Below the pieces are notes generated by a model that saw only the letters and a list, made by a program, of their open reading frames with translations, searched no databases and was not told where the DNA came from. Source: Heliocidaris erythrogramma (Eukaryota; Echinodermata; Echinoidea; Camarodonta; Echinometridae). Taken from it: a DNA stretch of 64,000 nucleotides. Shown piece after piece: positions 46,200 through 57,546 of this stretch (the first letter of the stretch is position 1; each line of letters opens with the position of its first letter). The position numbers were made by a program, and so were the translations under genes. Location of the stretch: NCBI GenBank assembly GCA_025617745.1, contig CM046863.1, positions 8,482,935 through 8,546,934 of the forward strand, read 5' to 3'.

Positions 46200-46690
46200 G
46201 ATCATGGTGCATTTTGTGGCCCCGCTTTTCTGTCTGGCTGACCCTAAGCATCTGATTCAGAAAATTTGTCTGTGAAGATGATTTCTGTAGTCTGTAAGAT
46301 TAAGGTGAACATTCCAAACTGGTTTTTATTGATACCTAGAATATTTAAACTTGGTAAAAGCTACCAAAATGCGCCTTTGGGCCATATTTCGGGGGCTTCT
46401 GGTGGGCACTAAGCAGCAGAAAATCTGTCTGGCATAGGCCGTTTTGTGCTCTGAGGTATTCTATTTAAAAAAAAATTGGTTTCACTTGGTATCTCATACG
46501 TTTGATCAAGACCCAATGCTGGGGGCCCTTTGGGGGCGTCTGGCGGCCCTTGGGCAGCAGAAAATGTGTCCGTCAGTATGATTTCCATAGTCTGTAAGAT
46601 TAATCTCAGCATTCCGAATTGGATTTAGGTGGTACCTTGAATATTTAAACTGGGTCAAAGCTACCATGTTGGGCCTTTGTGCCATATTTA
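46200..46690. repeat. ~150-bp tandem repeat, about three units
   Basis: CAGAAAATNTGTCYG recurs at 46258, 46413 and 46559. TAGTCTGTAAGATTAA (46288, 46590) and ATTTAAACTKGGTMAAAGCTACCA (46345, 46645) recur about 300 bp apart, with diverged versions between. Units share GGGCCATAT-type and GCAGCAGAAAAT words. Satellite-like fragment. Confidence 0.7.
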
Positions 46691-46719
46691 TCCATCATTT
46701 TTATTGTAAAGCGCGCGCA

Positions 46720-46795
46720 TCCTCAGTCATATATTTATTTATTTATTTATTTATTTTTATTTATTTATTTATTTTTTTTTTTTTTGGGGGGGGGC
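46720..46795. repeat. (TTTA)n and T/G run
   Basis: Repeated TTTATTTA, then T and G runs, then a GC-rich GCGCGCGCTGG. Short homopolymer-marked element end. Confidence 0.7.
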
Positions 46796-47106
46796 TGCGC
46801 GCGCTGGTGGCTTCCGCCCACACTGCACTGCTCTCTGATTTATCATTGATTTTGTTGTTTTCATGTGTCATCTCCATTTCTACTTTTGATATTTCATTGT
46901 ACTTATATCCTGGATATTCCTAGACAAATTTGGAAGCATTTAGGTCAGTATTTTTGATATACATAATATTATTTTGTGAAGTTTTGAGCTTGCTTGAAGT
47001 TGTACTCAGACCTACAGTACATAGAGCAGTTGGTTTGTCCACTCATGCCTAAAGTCTGTGCTGCCTTTCTCTCATTGTTTATTTTGAATAGGCCTGTACT
47101 ATCACA

Positions 47107-48306
47107 ATGAATCTCAACACTTCGATAGCTTTTGTGTGCTGTGTTTTCATGTTGTGTTGTAGGGGCTGTAGGTGTCATGCACTACAGCAATCGTGTCATG
47201 TATCTGATCTGGTTTCTGACCCACATGTACAAAATGTTGCCTATTTAAAGGCTCTACAGCCGTTGAAATTGAAATCGAAAGGAAAGTATATTGGTGCTCC
47301 TGTTCAGTTCTATGCTAACACTGTATCCACTTTTCAGATTTTGGTATTGTTATCTGGCGATGTGAATCCGAACCCAGGCCCTGTCACACATTACTTGGCC
47401 TCCTCGGATGATGATCACAGTACAAGGTATTCTATATCATACAAGTACGACAGTAAAACATTTCACTCTTTTAATTCTCGTTCATTCTCACTACTATGGC
47501 GTGAACAGAACGAGGAATTATATAACAGGGTTATGTCTTTAGGTATTAATAGACATAGCAGAGGGCGGAAGACACATCGAGGTAGGAAGGGTGGTCGTGA
47601 TCGTTTTAATGGCAACCTTAAACTTGGTACGCTTAATTGCCGTTCTGTTCGTAATAAATCTACCTCATTACAGGAATTTATTATTGGCCATAGATTAGAT
47701 TTTACATGTGTTTGTGAAACTTGGTTAACTGTATCAGATGATGCAGTGATTGCTGATCTTTGCCCTCGTGGTTATCTGTTCAAGCATCACCCCAGAGCTT
47801 CCAAGCGTGGCGGCGGAGTCGGCTATCTCTACAGGGACAGTCTCCACGTCGATATTAATCCAACAGGACAATTTGGAAGCTTCGAATCAATGTCTGGAAC
47901 TGTATCCGATGGTTCTACACAGCTCGACATCATTGCTGTATACAGACCACCCGTTTTCACTCAGTTTCTTAACGACTTCTCTGCGCTTCTTGACGAGAGG
48001 TTGTACAAACCATCCCCTCTTGTGATCACCGGAGATCTAAACATTCATCTAGATAACACTTCATCCCAGCACACTCTCAAATTTTTAGACCTTATTAACA
48101 GTCATGGCCTATCCCAGTTGGTCACATCTCCGACTCATGACAAAGGTCACATTCTGGATGTCGTTCTCGTGCGCAATTCAGACAATTTGCCAATTTCGAA
48201 GCCCATTATCGTTCAAGGTATATCAGACCATGCTGCTATCACTTGTGTGTACTTCGCTTCACTAGGCCTGCACGCAGCGACAGAACATTTACTTCCCGGA
48301 ATATAA
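47107..48306 (+). CDS. CR1/L2-type LINE: signal-like N-terminus, 2A-like motif and AP endonuclease
   Basis: A 399-codon frame. Residues 5-19 are hydrophobic and Cys-rich (TSIAFVCCVFMLCC), like a signal sequence. Residues 77-92 (QILVLLSGDVNPNPGP) form a 2A-like ribosome-skipping motif, where the usual Glu before NPGP minus one is Asn. An Arg/Lys-rich linker (150-166) follows. The apurinic endonuclease domain then runs in order: LGTLNCRSVRNK (Asn 177), CVCETWL (Glu 204), GGGVGYLYRD, LDIIAVYRPP (Tyr 279), VITGDLNIHLD (Asp 310), HILDVVLV (Asp 351), GISDHAAIT (His 375). All catalytic positions are present, so the domain looks intact. The frame ends at 48306 because of a shift; the RT follows in other frames. 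In intact elements these are one ORF. ATG 47107 is chosen because the signal-like segment follows directly. Confidence 0.85.
   Translation: MNLNTSIAFVCCVFMLCCRGCRCHALQQSCHVSDLVSDPHVQNVAYLKALQPLKLKSKGKYIGAPVQFYANTVSTFQILVLLSGDVNPNPGPVTHYLASSDDDHSTRYSISYKYDSKTFHSFNSRSFSLLWREQNEELYNRVMSLGINRHSRGRKTHRGRKGGRDRFNGNLKLGTLNCRSVRNKSTSLQEFIIGHRLDFTCVCETWLTVSDDAVIADLCPRGYLFKHHPRASKRGGGVGYLYRDSLHVDINPTGQFGSFESMSGTVSDGSTQLDIIAVYRPPVFTQFLNDFSALLDERLYKPSPLVITGDLNIHLDNTSSQHTLKFLDLINSHGLSQLVTSPTHDKGHILDVVLVRNSDNLPISKPIIVQGISDHAAITCVYFASLGLHAATEHLLPGI
47335..47382 (+). other. 2A-like motif
   Basis: Codons for LVLLSGDVNPNPGP. The 2A consensus is D(V/I)ExNPG|P with an upstream hydrophobic helix; here the helix, Asp, Val, NPG and P are present but Glu is replaced by Asn 87. 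Skipping efficiency may be reduced or lost. If active, it would release an ~91-residue signal-bearing peptide from the endonuclease-RT. Confidence 0.75.
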
Positions 48307-49787
48307 AAGACATAAACAGGATATTCTTCGCAAAGGATGTTGCTGAGAGTGACATTATGCCTTCAACCTCAGAGAATGTCAACACAGCTACTAGCCGCTA
48401 CAACACCATTCTTTCCTCGCTCCTCGATATTCACGCTCCTGCCAAGATTCGCAAGGTTATCCCTGGTACAACGGCGAGATTACCGCTGAGAAACGTAAGC
48501 GTAGGCAGCTTGAGCGGCGATGGCGATCTAACGGTAAGCTTCACATTGACAGAGAGATGTTCCGTGCACAACGAGATTTTGTGAACTATCTCGTCGAACG
48601 AGCCAAACGTTCCTACTTTGTTGGGCTAATCGATAACTGTGGACATGACTCTAAGAAACTCTTCTCTACGGCCAATCTTCTCCTGAATCGGAAACAGAGC
48701 TCTCCACTTCCAAGACATGCTGATAGTAAAGAACAGTCTCACTCCTGACTTAACTCCACCTGATCCTGTCACATCAGCATCCCTCGAGACGATTCAACCT
48801 ACCACCTCCGATGAGATACAGTCACTGCTCCGTAGATTGCCAGCTAAGTCATGTCAACTAGACCCTGTCCATACTGTTCTCATCAAGGACTGCTCCTCTA
48901 CATTAGCCTCTGTTATCTCACAGATTGTAAACTTAAGTATCGATCAGGCATGTGTACCTTCTGTCCTTAAAACGGCACACATTCTTCCTTTATTGAAAAA
49001 ACCTAATCTTGATTCTGATTTACTAAGTAATTACCGTCCGGTTTCTAATCTCCCTTTTTTGTTCAAAATACTTGAGAGGGTGGTGTTCGCTAGATTAAAT
49101 GATTACTGTCTCGATAATGACCTCCTTGACCCGTTTCAATCCGTATATCGTCCCCACCACAGTGTAGAAACCCTCCTTGTTAATGTATCCAGCTTTATTC
49201 TCCAGGAGATGGATGGTGGAAAGGTAACTGCAATGTTACTCCTTGATTTGTCTTCCGCCTTTGACACGGTCCACCATACTGTTTTGGTGAATACCCTCAT
49301 GTCTCTAGGTGTTAAAGGTCAAGCTCTGGAATGGTTTAAATCATACCTGTCATGTCATTCTCAAGCTGTCATGATAAACGGTTGCCTTTCAGATGTTTTA
49401 CCTCTTACATGCGGAGTTCCGCAAGGCTCTGTGGGCGGGCCCACCATGTTTTCGTTGTATTTAACCGGTTTGAAGAACATTTGTCATCACCACTCTCTTG
49501 CTTATCATGTTCATGCTGATGATATTCAAATATATACTTCTTTCAAACCCAATCAGAGCAATGCAGCCAGCGCTATCCATAATCTTGAGACATGTGTACA
49601 AGATGTTCATAATTGGTTGAACTCACATTCACTAAACTTAAATCTTTATAAATGTGAATTTGTAATGTACGGTTCTAAGACTCAGTTAGAGAAGATTTCC
49701 ATCACTCCAATTACTCTTGCTGGACATGAAATTACCTTATCCAATGTATGCCGTAACCTTGGTGTGTTTCTCGACTCAAATATGTGA
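48243..49787 (+). pseudogene. LINE reverse transcriptase, frameshifted and 3'-truncated
   Basis: Continues the element after the endonuclease in shifted frames. 48243-48584 has DINRIFFAKDVAESDI and SLLDIHAPAKIRKV; 48557-48748 has YLVERAKRSYFVGLIDN; 48717-49787 is the RT. RT motifs: HILPLLKKPNL, NYRPVSNLPFLFKILERV, QSVYRPHHSVETLL, LLLDLSSAFDTVHH (Asp 177), CGVPQGSVGGP and YHVHADDIQIY (Asp 268-269). The catalytic triad is intact. The sequence stops just after NLGVFLDSNM, where unrelated DNA (TGACCCGGCACCAC) begins, so thumb and C-terminal regions and the 3' UTR are gone. The wording SVYRPHHS..LLDLSSAFDTVHH fits the CR1/L2 group. Confidence 0.85.
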
Positions 49788-50530
49788 CCCGGCACCACAA
49801 AACCACCAAAAAGTCGCAAAAATTGATTTTTCTGATTTCATCATATTTGGAAAGAACAGAGTCTCAGCTTTAAAATGATATATACATTGTCAAAATTGAA
49901 GGTTCCTAACCCTTTTAATTTAGCGAATAAATGGAGCTAGTAAGAGAGTTTGCTGGTATTAGTTACGGAGGAAACAAGCTCTAAAGCTTGGGCCTATTCA
50001 AGCGTGCGGAGCAAGAAAACATAAGAGAAAATCAATAGAGAGTGAATCAAAAGGCCATAGTAACCACTATGAAGGCGTTGTCAGATTTAGTTGAAATTTA
50101 GCAGGAGTGTTAAACATAGTCTATTCATTGTATTACCAAGAGTTTAATTTGGGGGCTTAAGTCATTCAAATATTATCACGAAACTCATGAGAGAGTTCCA
50201 ATGGAGAGATTAAGCGCACCTGGGTGGCCTGGCACCTGCACTAGACAATGCCTATTCACCCCTATTCACCCCATTGGGGTGTCTTTCTTTGTTCCCCGTT
50301 ATATAATACCGATTTGTCACTTTCTTTTATCACAGTGAACTTGCAATTTAGCCTATAATGAACTTGAATAGGGCCTGCTCTTTTCTTGCTCGTGTAGGAT
50401 GGCCTGAGCGGGTGGCAAGGGCGTGGTTCTAACTTACAGAGACACAAAGTAACTACAACCTCACTCGATGATTGCCTGAGGAGAACTGCCCTTGGTTTTC
50501 CAACTCTAAACCTCAGGGGTTTATTTTGCA
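49783..50530. mobile_element. Unidentified insertion or junction sequence cutting the LINE
   Basis: It starts TGTGACCCGGCACCAC immediately at the end of RT homology. No inverted partner of that end and no resumption of LINE sequence was found in the window, so the right boundary is unknown. No protein-coding content. Confidence 0.4.
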
Positions 50531-50566
50531 TGTAGATATTTACATATTCATTTGTATAATAAAAGG

Positions 50567-50827
50567 AAATAATGAATACTCAACTAGCAGAATAAAGCAA
50601 ACTAATGAATATACATACAACCATAAATAAGCTCTGCATGAGGGGACAAAAGACATGGATGGTGGAGTGAATGTTAAAAGGAATGTAAAGAAGCTGATGG
50701 AAGAAAAGGAGGGAATTTTGATGACTAACAGAGGAATGAAAAGAATTGAGAGATGATGATCAAGCATAGTGATGTGCACCAATTTATAAATGTAAAGTAC
50801 TAGGTCTGTTCACACTACAGCTCTACA
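50567..50827. repeat. 261-bp direct repeat, copy 1
   Basis: Begins AAATAATGAATACTCAACTA and ends CACTACAGCTCTACA. No mismatch with 52121-52381 was seen. It contains no gene; purine-rich minus-strand frames are coincidental. Confidence 0.95.
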
Positions 50828-52120
50828 AACAATATCTCCTCTTACAAATAAAATGTCCTCATTTTATCAGTTAATTTTCCAGTATAAAGCTAAATAAATT
50901 CAACTTGCTATTTTTTTTTAACAATATTTTTGAACAATCTCTCTATCAAATTATCTGAACATACATGTACAAAATATTTATCTCTTTCTATCAATCTGAC
51001 TTTTGAGCAATTACACTTTTCAATCATATGAACATTACAATTTTTCTTTGTAAATGCAAGAAAAAGGGAGCAAAATCTCAAAGATTAAGAATATTCAATT
51101 TGTGAACATTAATTTGTCAAATTATAAAAAAAAAATTGCCTTTGAAAAACAATGAACTTCAATTTTCTTTTATGTAAATTAGAACAGAGTAACTTTTCAC
51201 TATATCCTATTCAATTTCTGTATAAAATAATTTACTCAACATCATGAGCAATTATTTTTTCCGCAAATATTATCAATTACAAAGCACCAAAAAAAAATCT
51301 GAGCAAAAATAAAATTTTCATTTGTCTTAAATCTTCTTCCTATTTAAATATCACATGTAATTTTAAACATTTCAGGTGACTAATATGGCATCGCATAAAA
51401 TACTATATACATGTACATGTATCATATTGTTTTTACAATAAATCATAAACTTTCTATCACCTTGTTATCTGCATATTAACAGAATATAGATTAATAGATT
51501 TGCAGCTAATGTTGCTTTTTGGAATAAAATCATTAAAAAAAAACATGCATAAAAAAAATTTGTAGCAAAATGTATCAAAATATGGAAGGTAAAAACAAAT
51601 CGCTACTCTTTATTAAAAAAACATAGGTAAATACAATTTTCTTGTTGCAAAAACAACCTTTACATACATGTAAGCTTGTATGATTGTATATTGTTTTCCT
51701 CTATCTTTTAGTGTTTAAAACGTAACTCCTTAATTTATATCAGATTCGAAAGTTGAATCCTTTCTAGAATACCAAAAATATAACTTTAGCTCTTGTTTAT
51801 ACTTTTCTCCTACAAAAGGACAAAATTATGTAAAATATCTTATCTTCTTTTACATTTCTCTACTTGTTCACATTGTAAAAATATTTGTAAGTTTCCAAAA
51901 ACAAAATCAAAGATACATTTAAAAGATATAATTTGTGAAAGTACATGTACATATGCATACAAAATACTATTGAGCGATCGTTCAATATTCAACAATAACT
52001 GACTGTGTAGCAACCTTTGGTGGAAAGTCTATATTCAATATCAAAATTGATGATCTCAATCTTCGGAGAGACAAAAAGTTGATGAAAGTCCATATATAAC
52101 GTTGGGTATCTCCATTTTCG
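50828..52120. other. AT-rich 1.3-kb spacer between direct repeats
   Basis: Strongly A/T-biased, without gag, pol or other protein motifs. It contains ACATGTACATGTA words. Confidence 0.6.
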
Positions 52121-52381
52121 AAATAATGAATACTCAACTAGCAGAATAAAGCAAACTAATGAATATACATACAACCATAAATAAGCTCTGCATGAGGGGA
52201 CAAAAGACATGGATGGTGGAGTGAATGTTAAAAGGAATGTAAAGAAGCTGATGGAAGAAAAGGAGGGAATTTTGATGACTAACAGAGGAATGAAAAGAAT
52301 TGAGAGATGATGATCAAGCATAGTGATGTGCACCAATTTATAAATGTAAAGTACTAGGTCTGTTCACACTACAGCTCTACA
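52121..52381. repeat. 261-bp direct repeat, copy 2
   Basis: Same sequence and orientation as 50567-50827. The pair could be LTR-like (TG near the start, CA at the end) around a non-coding interior, or a local duplication. No flanking target duplication was seen. Confidence 0.95.
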
Positions 52382-52886
52382 CTCGCATGAAAATCACCTA
52401 TCAAATTTACTTTGTACTATAGACCTAGTTATAACTCTTTTGTAGCTCAAATGAATAAACTTGCAATTTGCTTTATAGCAGACACGAATACTATTTTTTG
52501 GCTCACAGGAATAATCTTGTAATTTTTAAATACAAAACTTACATACTCTTTTCTCTCTCACAAGAATTAGCAATTTAGTAGGGTATCTAAAAGGGGTATC
52601 CGTGCACCCCCCAGGACTAAACGAAACCAACTTTTTTAACTTCTTCATAATATGCTTAAAAACATTCAAGATGTTAACAAGAAAAAAAAAGTGGCCCCGA
52701 ATAGGGAAAATCAAGTGGTCAAAAGATGCCCTTTTCAAATTTTGTTGAGAGGTCCTTTTGTACTACCGTCACATTTTGACCTGTAACTTTCTGTGTGGTC
52801 ATCAGATTGGTATGAAAATTGGTAGCGTTCTTGCCAGTACTGTTCTACACATTTTGATATAAAAAATATATCCATATCAAAATGTA

Positions 52887-52900
52887 TGTTGCCATGGCAA
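52887..52900. promoter_or_regulatory. X-box-like palindrome GTTGCCATGGCAAC
   Basis: Perfect 14-bp palindrome matching the RFX-factor X-box consensus (two GTTGCC half sites). Binding is inference; it may only be part of the repeat unit. Confidence 0.45.
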
Positions 52901-53354
52901 CCATGGGCGGAAATCGTGACGTCACTGTATTCATCATGGGGGGGGGGGGACGACACAATAGCCATCCTCCCCACCCCCCCCCCCCCCCCCCCCCATGAAC
53001 AATAGATTCTCTACTCGGATTGACGCCCATGATGGCAACAGTTATCATGAATGAAAATCTAACTAGAATAGAAGAATTTCATATATATTTTTAAAGAAAA
53101 TTGCTTAGACATGAAAACAATCACTTCAGTATGAGTTTGATGCAATATTCATGGTGTTTAATGACATTTCCTATCACTTTGAAACATATACAACATATAT
53201 TGATAAAAGGAACTCAATTGCATATTGGCATATTAATATGTTATGCGTATTACAAACCTATTGTTTTCGCGTATTTTTCAAGATTTCGCAGTCTTTATGT
53301 TTTAAGAATACGGACAGGTGTGGTATGGTCTGGTATTGTATTGTATTACCAGCA

Positions 53355-53368
53355 GTTGCCATGGCAAC
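53355..53368. promoter_or_regulatory. X-box-like palindrome GTTGCCATGGCAAC
   Basis: Second perfect copy, in the spacer between the inverted copies. Confidence 0.45.
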
Positions 53369-54534
53369 AGAAATTCTAATATGTATCAAATTGTGTGACA
53401 TAGTGATGCAAACATCGTCATCTTTTTTTTTTCTTATAGTCGATTATCATAGAATTGCAGTTCATTATGCTTAATGTGTAAAACTGAGAAATCTGGAGAA
53501 AAAAAATATGCGAAAACAAGAGGTTTGTAATACGCATAACATGCTACTATGGCAATAGATAATTGAGTTCCTCTTATTATGTTGTGTATGCTTCAGAGTG
53601 ATGGGAATGTCATTAAACACCACGAATATTGTATCAAACTCATACTGAAGTGATTGTTTTCATGTCTAAGCAATTTTCTTTGAAAAAAATATGAAATTCT
53701 TCTATTCTACTTAGATTTTCATTCATGATAACTGTTGCCATGACAACACATATTTTGACATGGATATATTTTTTATATCAAAATGTGTAGAACAGTACTG
53801 GCAAGAACGCTACCAATTTTCATACCAATCTGATGACCATACAGAAAGTTACAGGTCAAAATGTGACGGTAGTACAAAAGGACCTCTCAACAAAATTTGA
53901 AAAGGGCATTTTTGACCATCTTGACGCCCCTTGATTTTCCCTAAGAGGGGCCACTTTTTTTCTTGTTAACATCTTGATGTTTTAAGCATACTATGAAGAA
54001 CTTAAAACAGTCGGTTTCGTTTAGTCATGGGGGTGCACGCCGGATACCCCTCTTAGATACCGTAATACCTACTTCTTGGTAATTCTAAACGCAAAAAAAT
54101 GGGGGGGGGGAGGTGAGTTTACCAGTTATAACAATGGTTGTAATGACAACAGATATTATAACATGTGTCAAAATGAGTGACATATCGGTACACACATCAA
54201 CATCAAGCTTTATTATAATCAGATTATCACAAAATAGGGTTGCAAGTTAAAATGAAGCTGTCCGTATTCTTAATGCATAAAGACTGCGAAATCTTGAAAA
54301 ATACGCGAAAACAATTGGTCTGTAATATGCATAACATATTACTATGTCCATATGCAATTGAGTTCCTTTTATCAATATATGTTGTATATGTTTCAAAGTG
54401 ATAGGAAATGTCATTAAACACCATGAATATTGCATCAAACTCATACTGAAGTGATTGTTTTCATGTCTAAGCAATTTTCTTTGAAAAAAATATGAAATTC
54501 TTCTATTCTAGTTAGATTTTCATTCATGATAACT

Positions 54535-54548
54535 GTTGCCATGGCAAC
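54535..54548. promoter_or_regulatory. X-box-like palindrome GTTGCCATGGCAAC
   Basis: Third perfect copy. Diverged relatives (GTTGCCATGACAAC near 53734, GTTGTCATGACAAC near 54938 and 55658) occur at equivalent unit positions. Confidence 0.45.
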
Positions 54549-55857
54549 ATACATTTTGATATGGATATATTTTTTATATCAAAATGTGTAGAACAGTACT
54601 GGCAAGAACGCTACCAATTTTCATACCAATCTGATGACCATACAGAAAGTTACAGGTCAAAATGTGACGGTAGTACAAAAGGACCTCTCAACAAAATTTG
54701 AAAAGGGCATTTTTTGACCATCTTGACGCCCCCTTGATTTTCCCTAAGAGGGGCCACTTTTTTTTCTTGTTAACATCTTGATGTTTTAAGCATACTATGA
54801 AGAAGTTAAAACAGTCGGTTTCGTTTAGTCATGGGGGTGCACGCCGGATACCCCTCTTAAATACCGTAATACGTCCTTCTTGGTAATTCTAAACGCAAAA
54901 AAAGGGGGGGGGGGAGTTTACCAGTTATGACAATGGTTGTCATGACAACAGATATAACATGTGTCAAAATGAGTGACATATCGGTACACACATCAACATC
55001 AAGCTTTATTATAAGCAGATTATCACAAAACAGGGTTGCAGGTTAAAATGAAGCTGTCCGTATTCTTAATGCATAAAGACTGCGAAATCTTGAAAAATAC
55101 GCGAAAACAATAGGTTTGTAATACGCATAACATATTACTATGCCAATATGCAATTGAGTTCCTTTTATCAATATATGTTGTATATGTTTCAAAGTGATAG
55201 GAAATGTCATTAAACACCATGAATATTGCATCAAACTCATACTGAAGTGATTGTTTTCATGTCTAAGCAATTTTCTTTGAAAAAAAATATGAAATTCTTC
55301 TATTCTAGTTAGATTTTCATTCATGATAACTGTTGTTACCAATTTTCCTACCAATCTGATGACCATACAGAAAGTTACAGGTCAAAATGTGACGGTAGTA
55401 CAAAAGGACCTCTCAACAAAATTTTAAAAGGGCATTTTTTGACCATCTTGACGCCCCCTTGATTTTCCCTAAGAGGGGCCACTTTTTTTTCTTGTTAACA
55501 TCTTGATGTTTTAAGCATACTATGAAGAAGCTAAAACAGTCGGTTTCGTTTAGTCATGGGGGTGCACGGATACCCCTCTTAAATACCGTAATACGTCCTT
55601 CTTGGTAATTCTAAACGCAAAAAAGGGGGGGGGGAGTTTACCAGTTATGGCAATGGTTGTCATGACAACAGATATAACATGTGTCAAAATGAGTGACATA
55701 TCGGTACACACATCAACATCAAGCTTTATTATAATCAGATTATCACAAAACAGGGTTGCTGGTTAAAATGAAGCTGTCCGTATTCTTAATGCATAAAGAC
55801 TGCGAAATCTTGAAAAATACGCGAAAACAACAGGTTTGTAATACGCATAAAGCCCGC

Positions 55858-56045
55858 CTCACACTGTGCGATTTCCTGCGATATCGCGTCGCATCGCTGG
55901 AGATTGCCCGAGATCGTGCAGTGTGAGAGGTCTTGCGACGCAACAGCAGGCGATTATTCCAATATCGCAAGCAATCGCCTCGCATCGCAGGGTTTTGAAC
56001 ATGTTCAAAAATTTTGTTGCGATGCGATGCGATGCGATGCGATTT
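55858..56045. mobile_element. CpG-rich element end with GCGATGCGAT words
   Basis: Starts CTCACACTGTGCGATTT. A nearby complement, GATCGTGCAGTGTGAG, closes a small palindrome at 55926. It then contains ATCGC/GCGAT words and a perfect GCGATGCGATGCGATGCGAT tract. The terminus is repeated in inverted form at 62649-62665. Confidence 0.5.
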
Positions 56046-56852
56046 CCATCTAGTGGACAGAGGAACAACGGAGAAAGGGGAGGAGATTCTCCTTCAAATG
56101 TGGCAGGATAGCCGGATAGGCCATCATTATTTAACATCAGCCTGCCGGCCTATCACAATCGCGTGACAAAAGACAGAATGAAGACGGAAACATGTTACGA
56201 GATTGGATGTAACCGTAAGTAATTTGATGAAATTGTGCACTATGCATTTTTTATCGCACAAATTTTTTGCATATGTAGTCCCGTACATAGGATTTGATTG
56301 GAGTGTGATTTCATCGTTTTGCGCAGTGCAGGAATGGGTCGAAGATCTGACTTGAGTATGGCTGTTACTTTGGATGGGAATTTTACCCTGAAAATTTTAC
56401 TTAATCGTTTTGGCGAACCTCATTTGGTCTGGGATTCTCATTGCCAAATCATACCAGAACTTGAAGTCTGATGCACACATTTGTACATTATAATTATTTA
56501 GGCCTAAGATCATGAAGATTAACTAATTTGTGGGATGCTTTGACTTACTTTGTAACTCTAAATCTAATTCTAAAAAGGAATCTAATTAACCTAGGCCTAG
56601 TAGAATAGTAAAGTAAAACAAAGAAAGTTACTAGGCCCTAGATCTAAATTACTTAGAGATAAATAAATGTAAAAACCCCATGCATATATTACTGACCTCT
56701 AACTTTTTTAGGGACTACTATTTGAAGGTCCTTATTCCCCCAAAATTCGGAGTCCTTTCATCTCAATTCTAACCCACAAAGTACACTCAACAGCGGCAGA
56801 AACAGTGACAAGAGTAACCCTACACATCCCTGTCGCGCCGTCTGGTCGGGCT

Positions 56853-57537
56853 TAGACCGAAATTTTCTGTCTCCAGTACGTTAGCCTCTTATTTGGGTAG
56901 GGTCGGCTACTACTTGGAGACAGAAGCCGTCCTATCAGTATCACTTTGCTGTGCAATATTTGTCTATGCCTTTTATATGGCGTTGTGCCTGCTGGAACAG
57001 TAGGACAAAATCATTTTTCCTCTGTATTTTTTTAAAAATAATCATAAGGCCTAGGCTCTAATTCATATACTTAATCTGTTCAACATACCAATTTGACCAA
57101 ATGATCCATTTAATGCTCCTTTTTCATGTAATTCAGGGTCCAAGGCATGTGGTCCAAGGTCTTCTCCGTTCGAAAATCCTGCAGCCGTATTCAAACCGTT
57201 ACCCGAGCTTCTAGTCTCCTACAAGGCAAAATGATTATGAAGGAAAAAATACGATAAATTCATTATGAACTTGTGCCCATTGATTTCAAAACGGTTATTT
57301 CTTTAATAACACTAAACAAACATATTTAATGTTAAAGAAATAACCGTTTTGAAATCAATGTGCACGAGTATCGTATTTTTTCCTTCATAATCATTTTGCC
57401 TTGTACGAGACTAGAACGGCACAACGCCATAGACAAATTTTGCACAGCAAAGTGATAGGACGGCTTCTGTCTCCAAGTAGTAGCCGACCCTACCCAGATA
57501 AGAGGCTAACGTACCGGAGACAGAAAATTTCGGTCTA
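56853..57537. mobile_element. 685-bp foldback element with 9-bp target duplication
   Basis: Nearly the whole element is an inverted repeat. The outer ends TAGACCGAAATTTTCTGTC pair, then GCCTCTTATTTGGGTAGGG, CACTTTGCTGTGCA and ATGGCGTTGTGCC pair, and near the middle AACGGTTATTTCTTTAA pairs with its complement around a loop at about 57305-57340. A perfect GGTCGGGCT flanks both sides (56844-56852, 57538-57546). Long terminal inverted repeats with 9-bp duplications are the hallmark of Mutator-like elements (family knowledge). Non-coding. A one-ended relative lies at 12050-12155. Confidence 0.85.
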
Positions 57538-57546
57538 GGTCGGGCT

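Larger units (their letters stand above)
52560..55850. repeat. ~0.8-kb repeat: one inverted copy then about three tandem copies
   Basis: Copy A (about 52580-53320) is inverted relative to copies starting near 53500, 54300 and 55090. Landmarks: GTTTTCATGTCTAAGCAA at 53655, 54460 and 55257 (period about 800), its complement at 53100; CTGATGACCATACAGAAAG at 53828, 54628 and 55359, complement near 52785. The third copy has a ~70-bp deletion near 55335. Each unit has a G run and a GTTGCC-type palindrome. Similar short minus- or plus-strand frames (MVFNDISYHFETYTTYIDKR) recur in every unit only because the DNA repeats; no domain was recognised. Confidence 0.9.

Noticed and set aside
52877-52905. 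A functional ciliary-gene promoter based on the X-box palindrome
   Set aside because: No gene start lies nearby and the motif is part of a repeated unit, so it was kept only as a sequence motif.
53101-55366. Repeated frames beginning MVFNDISYHF as a tandem gene family
   Set aside because: They recur because an 0.8-kb DNA repeat recurs. They shift strand with the inverted copy, lack domains and end at variable points.
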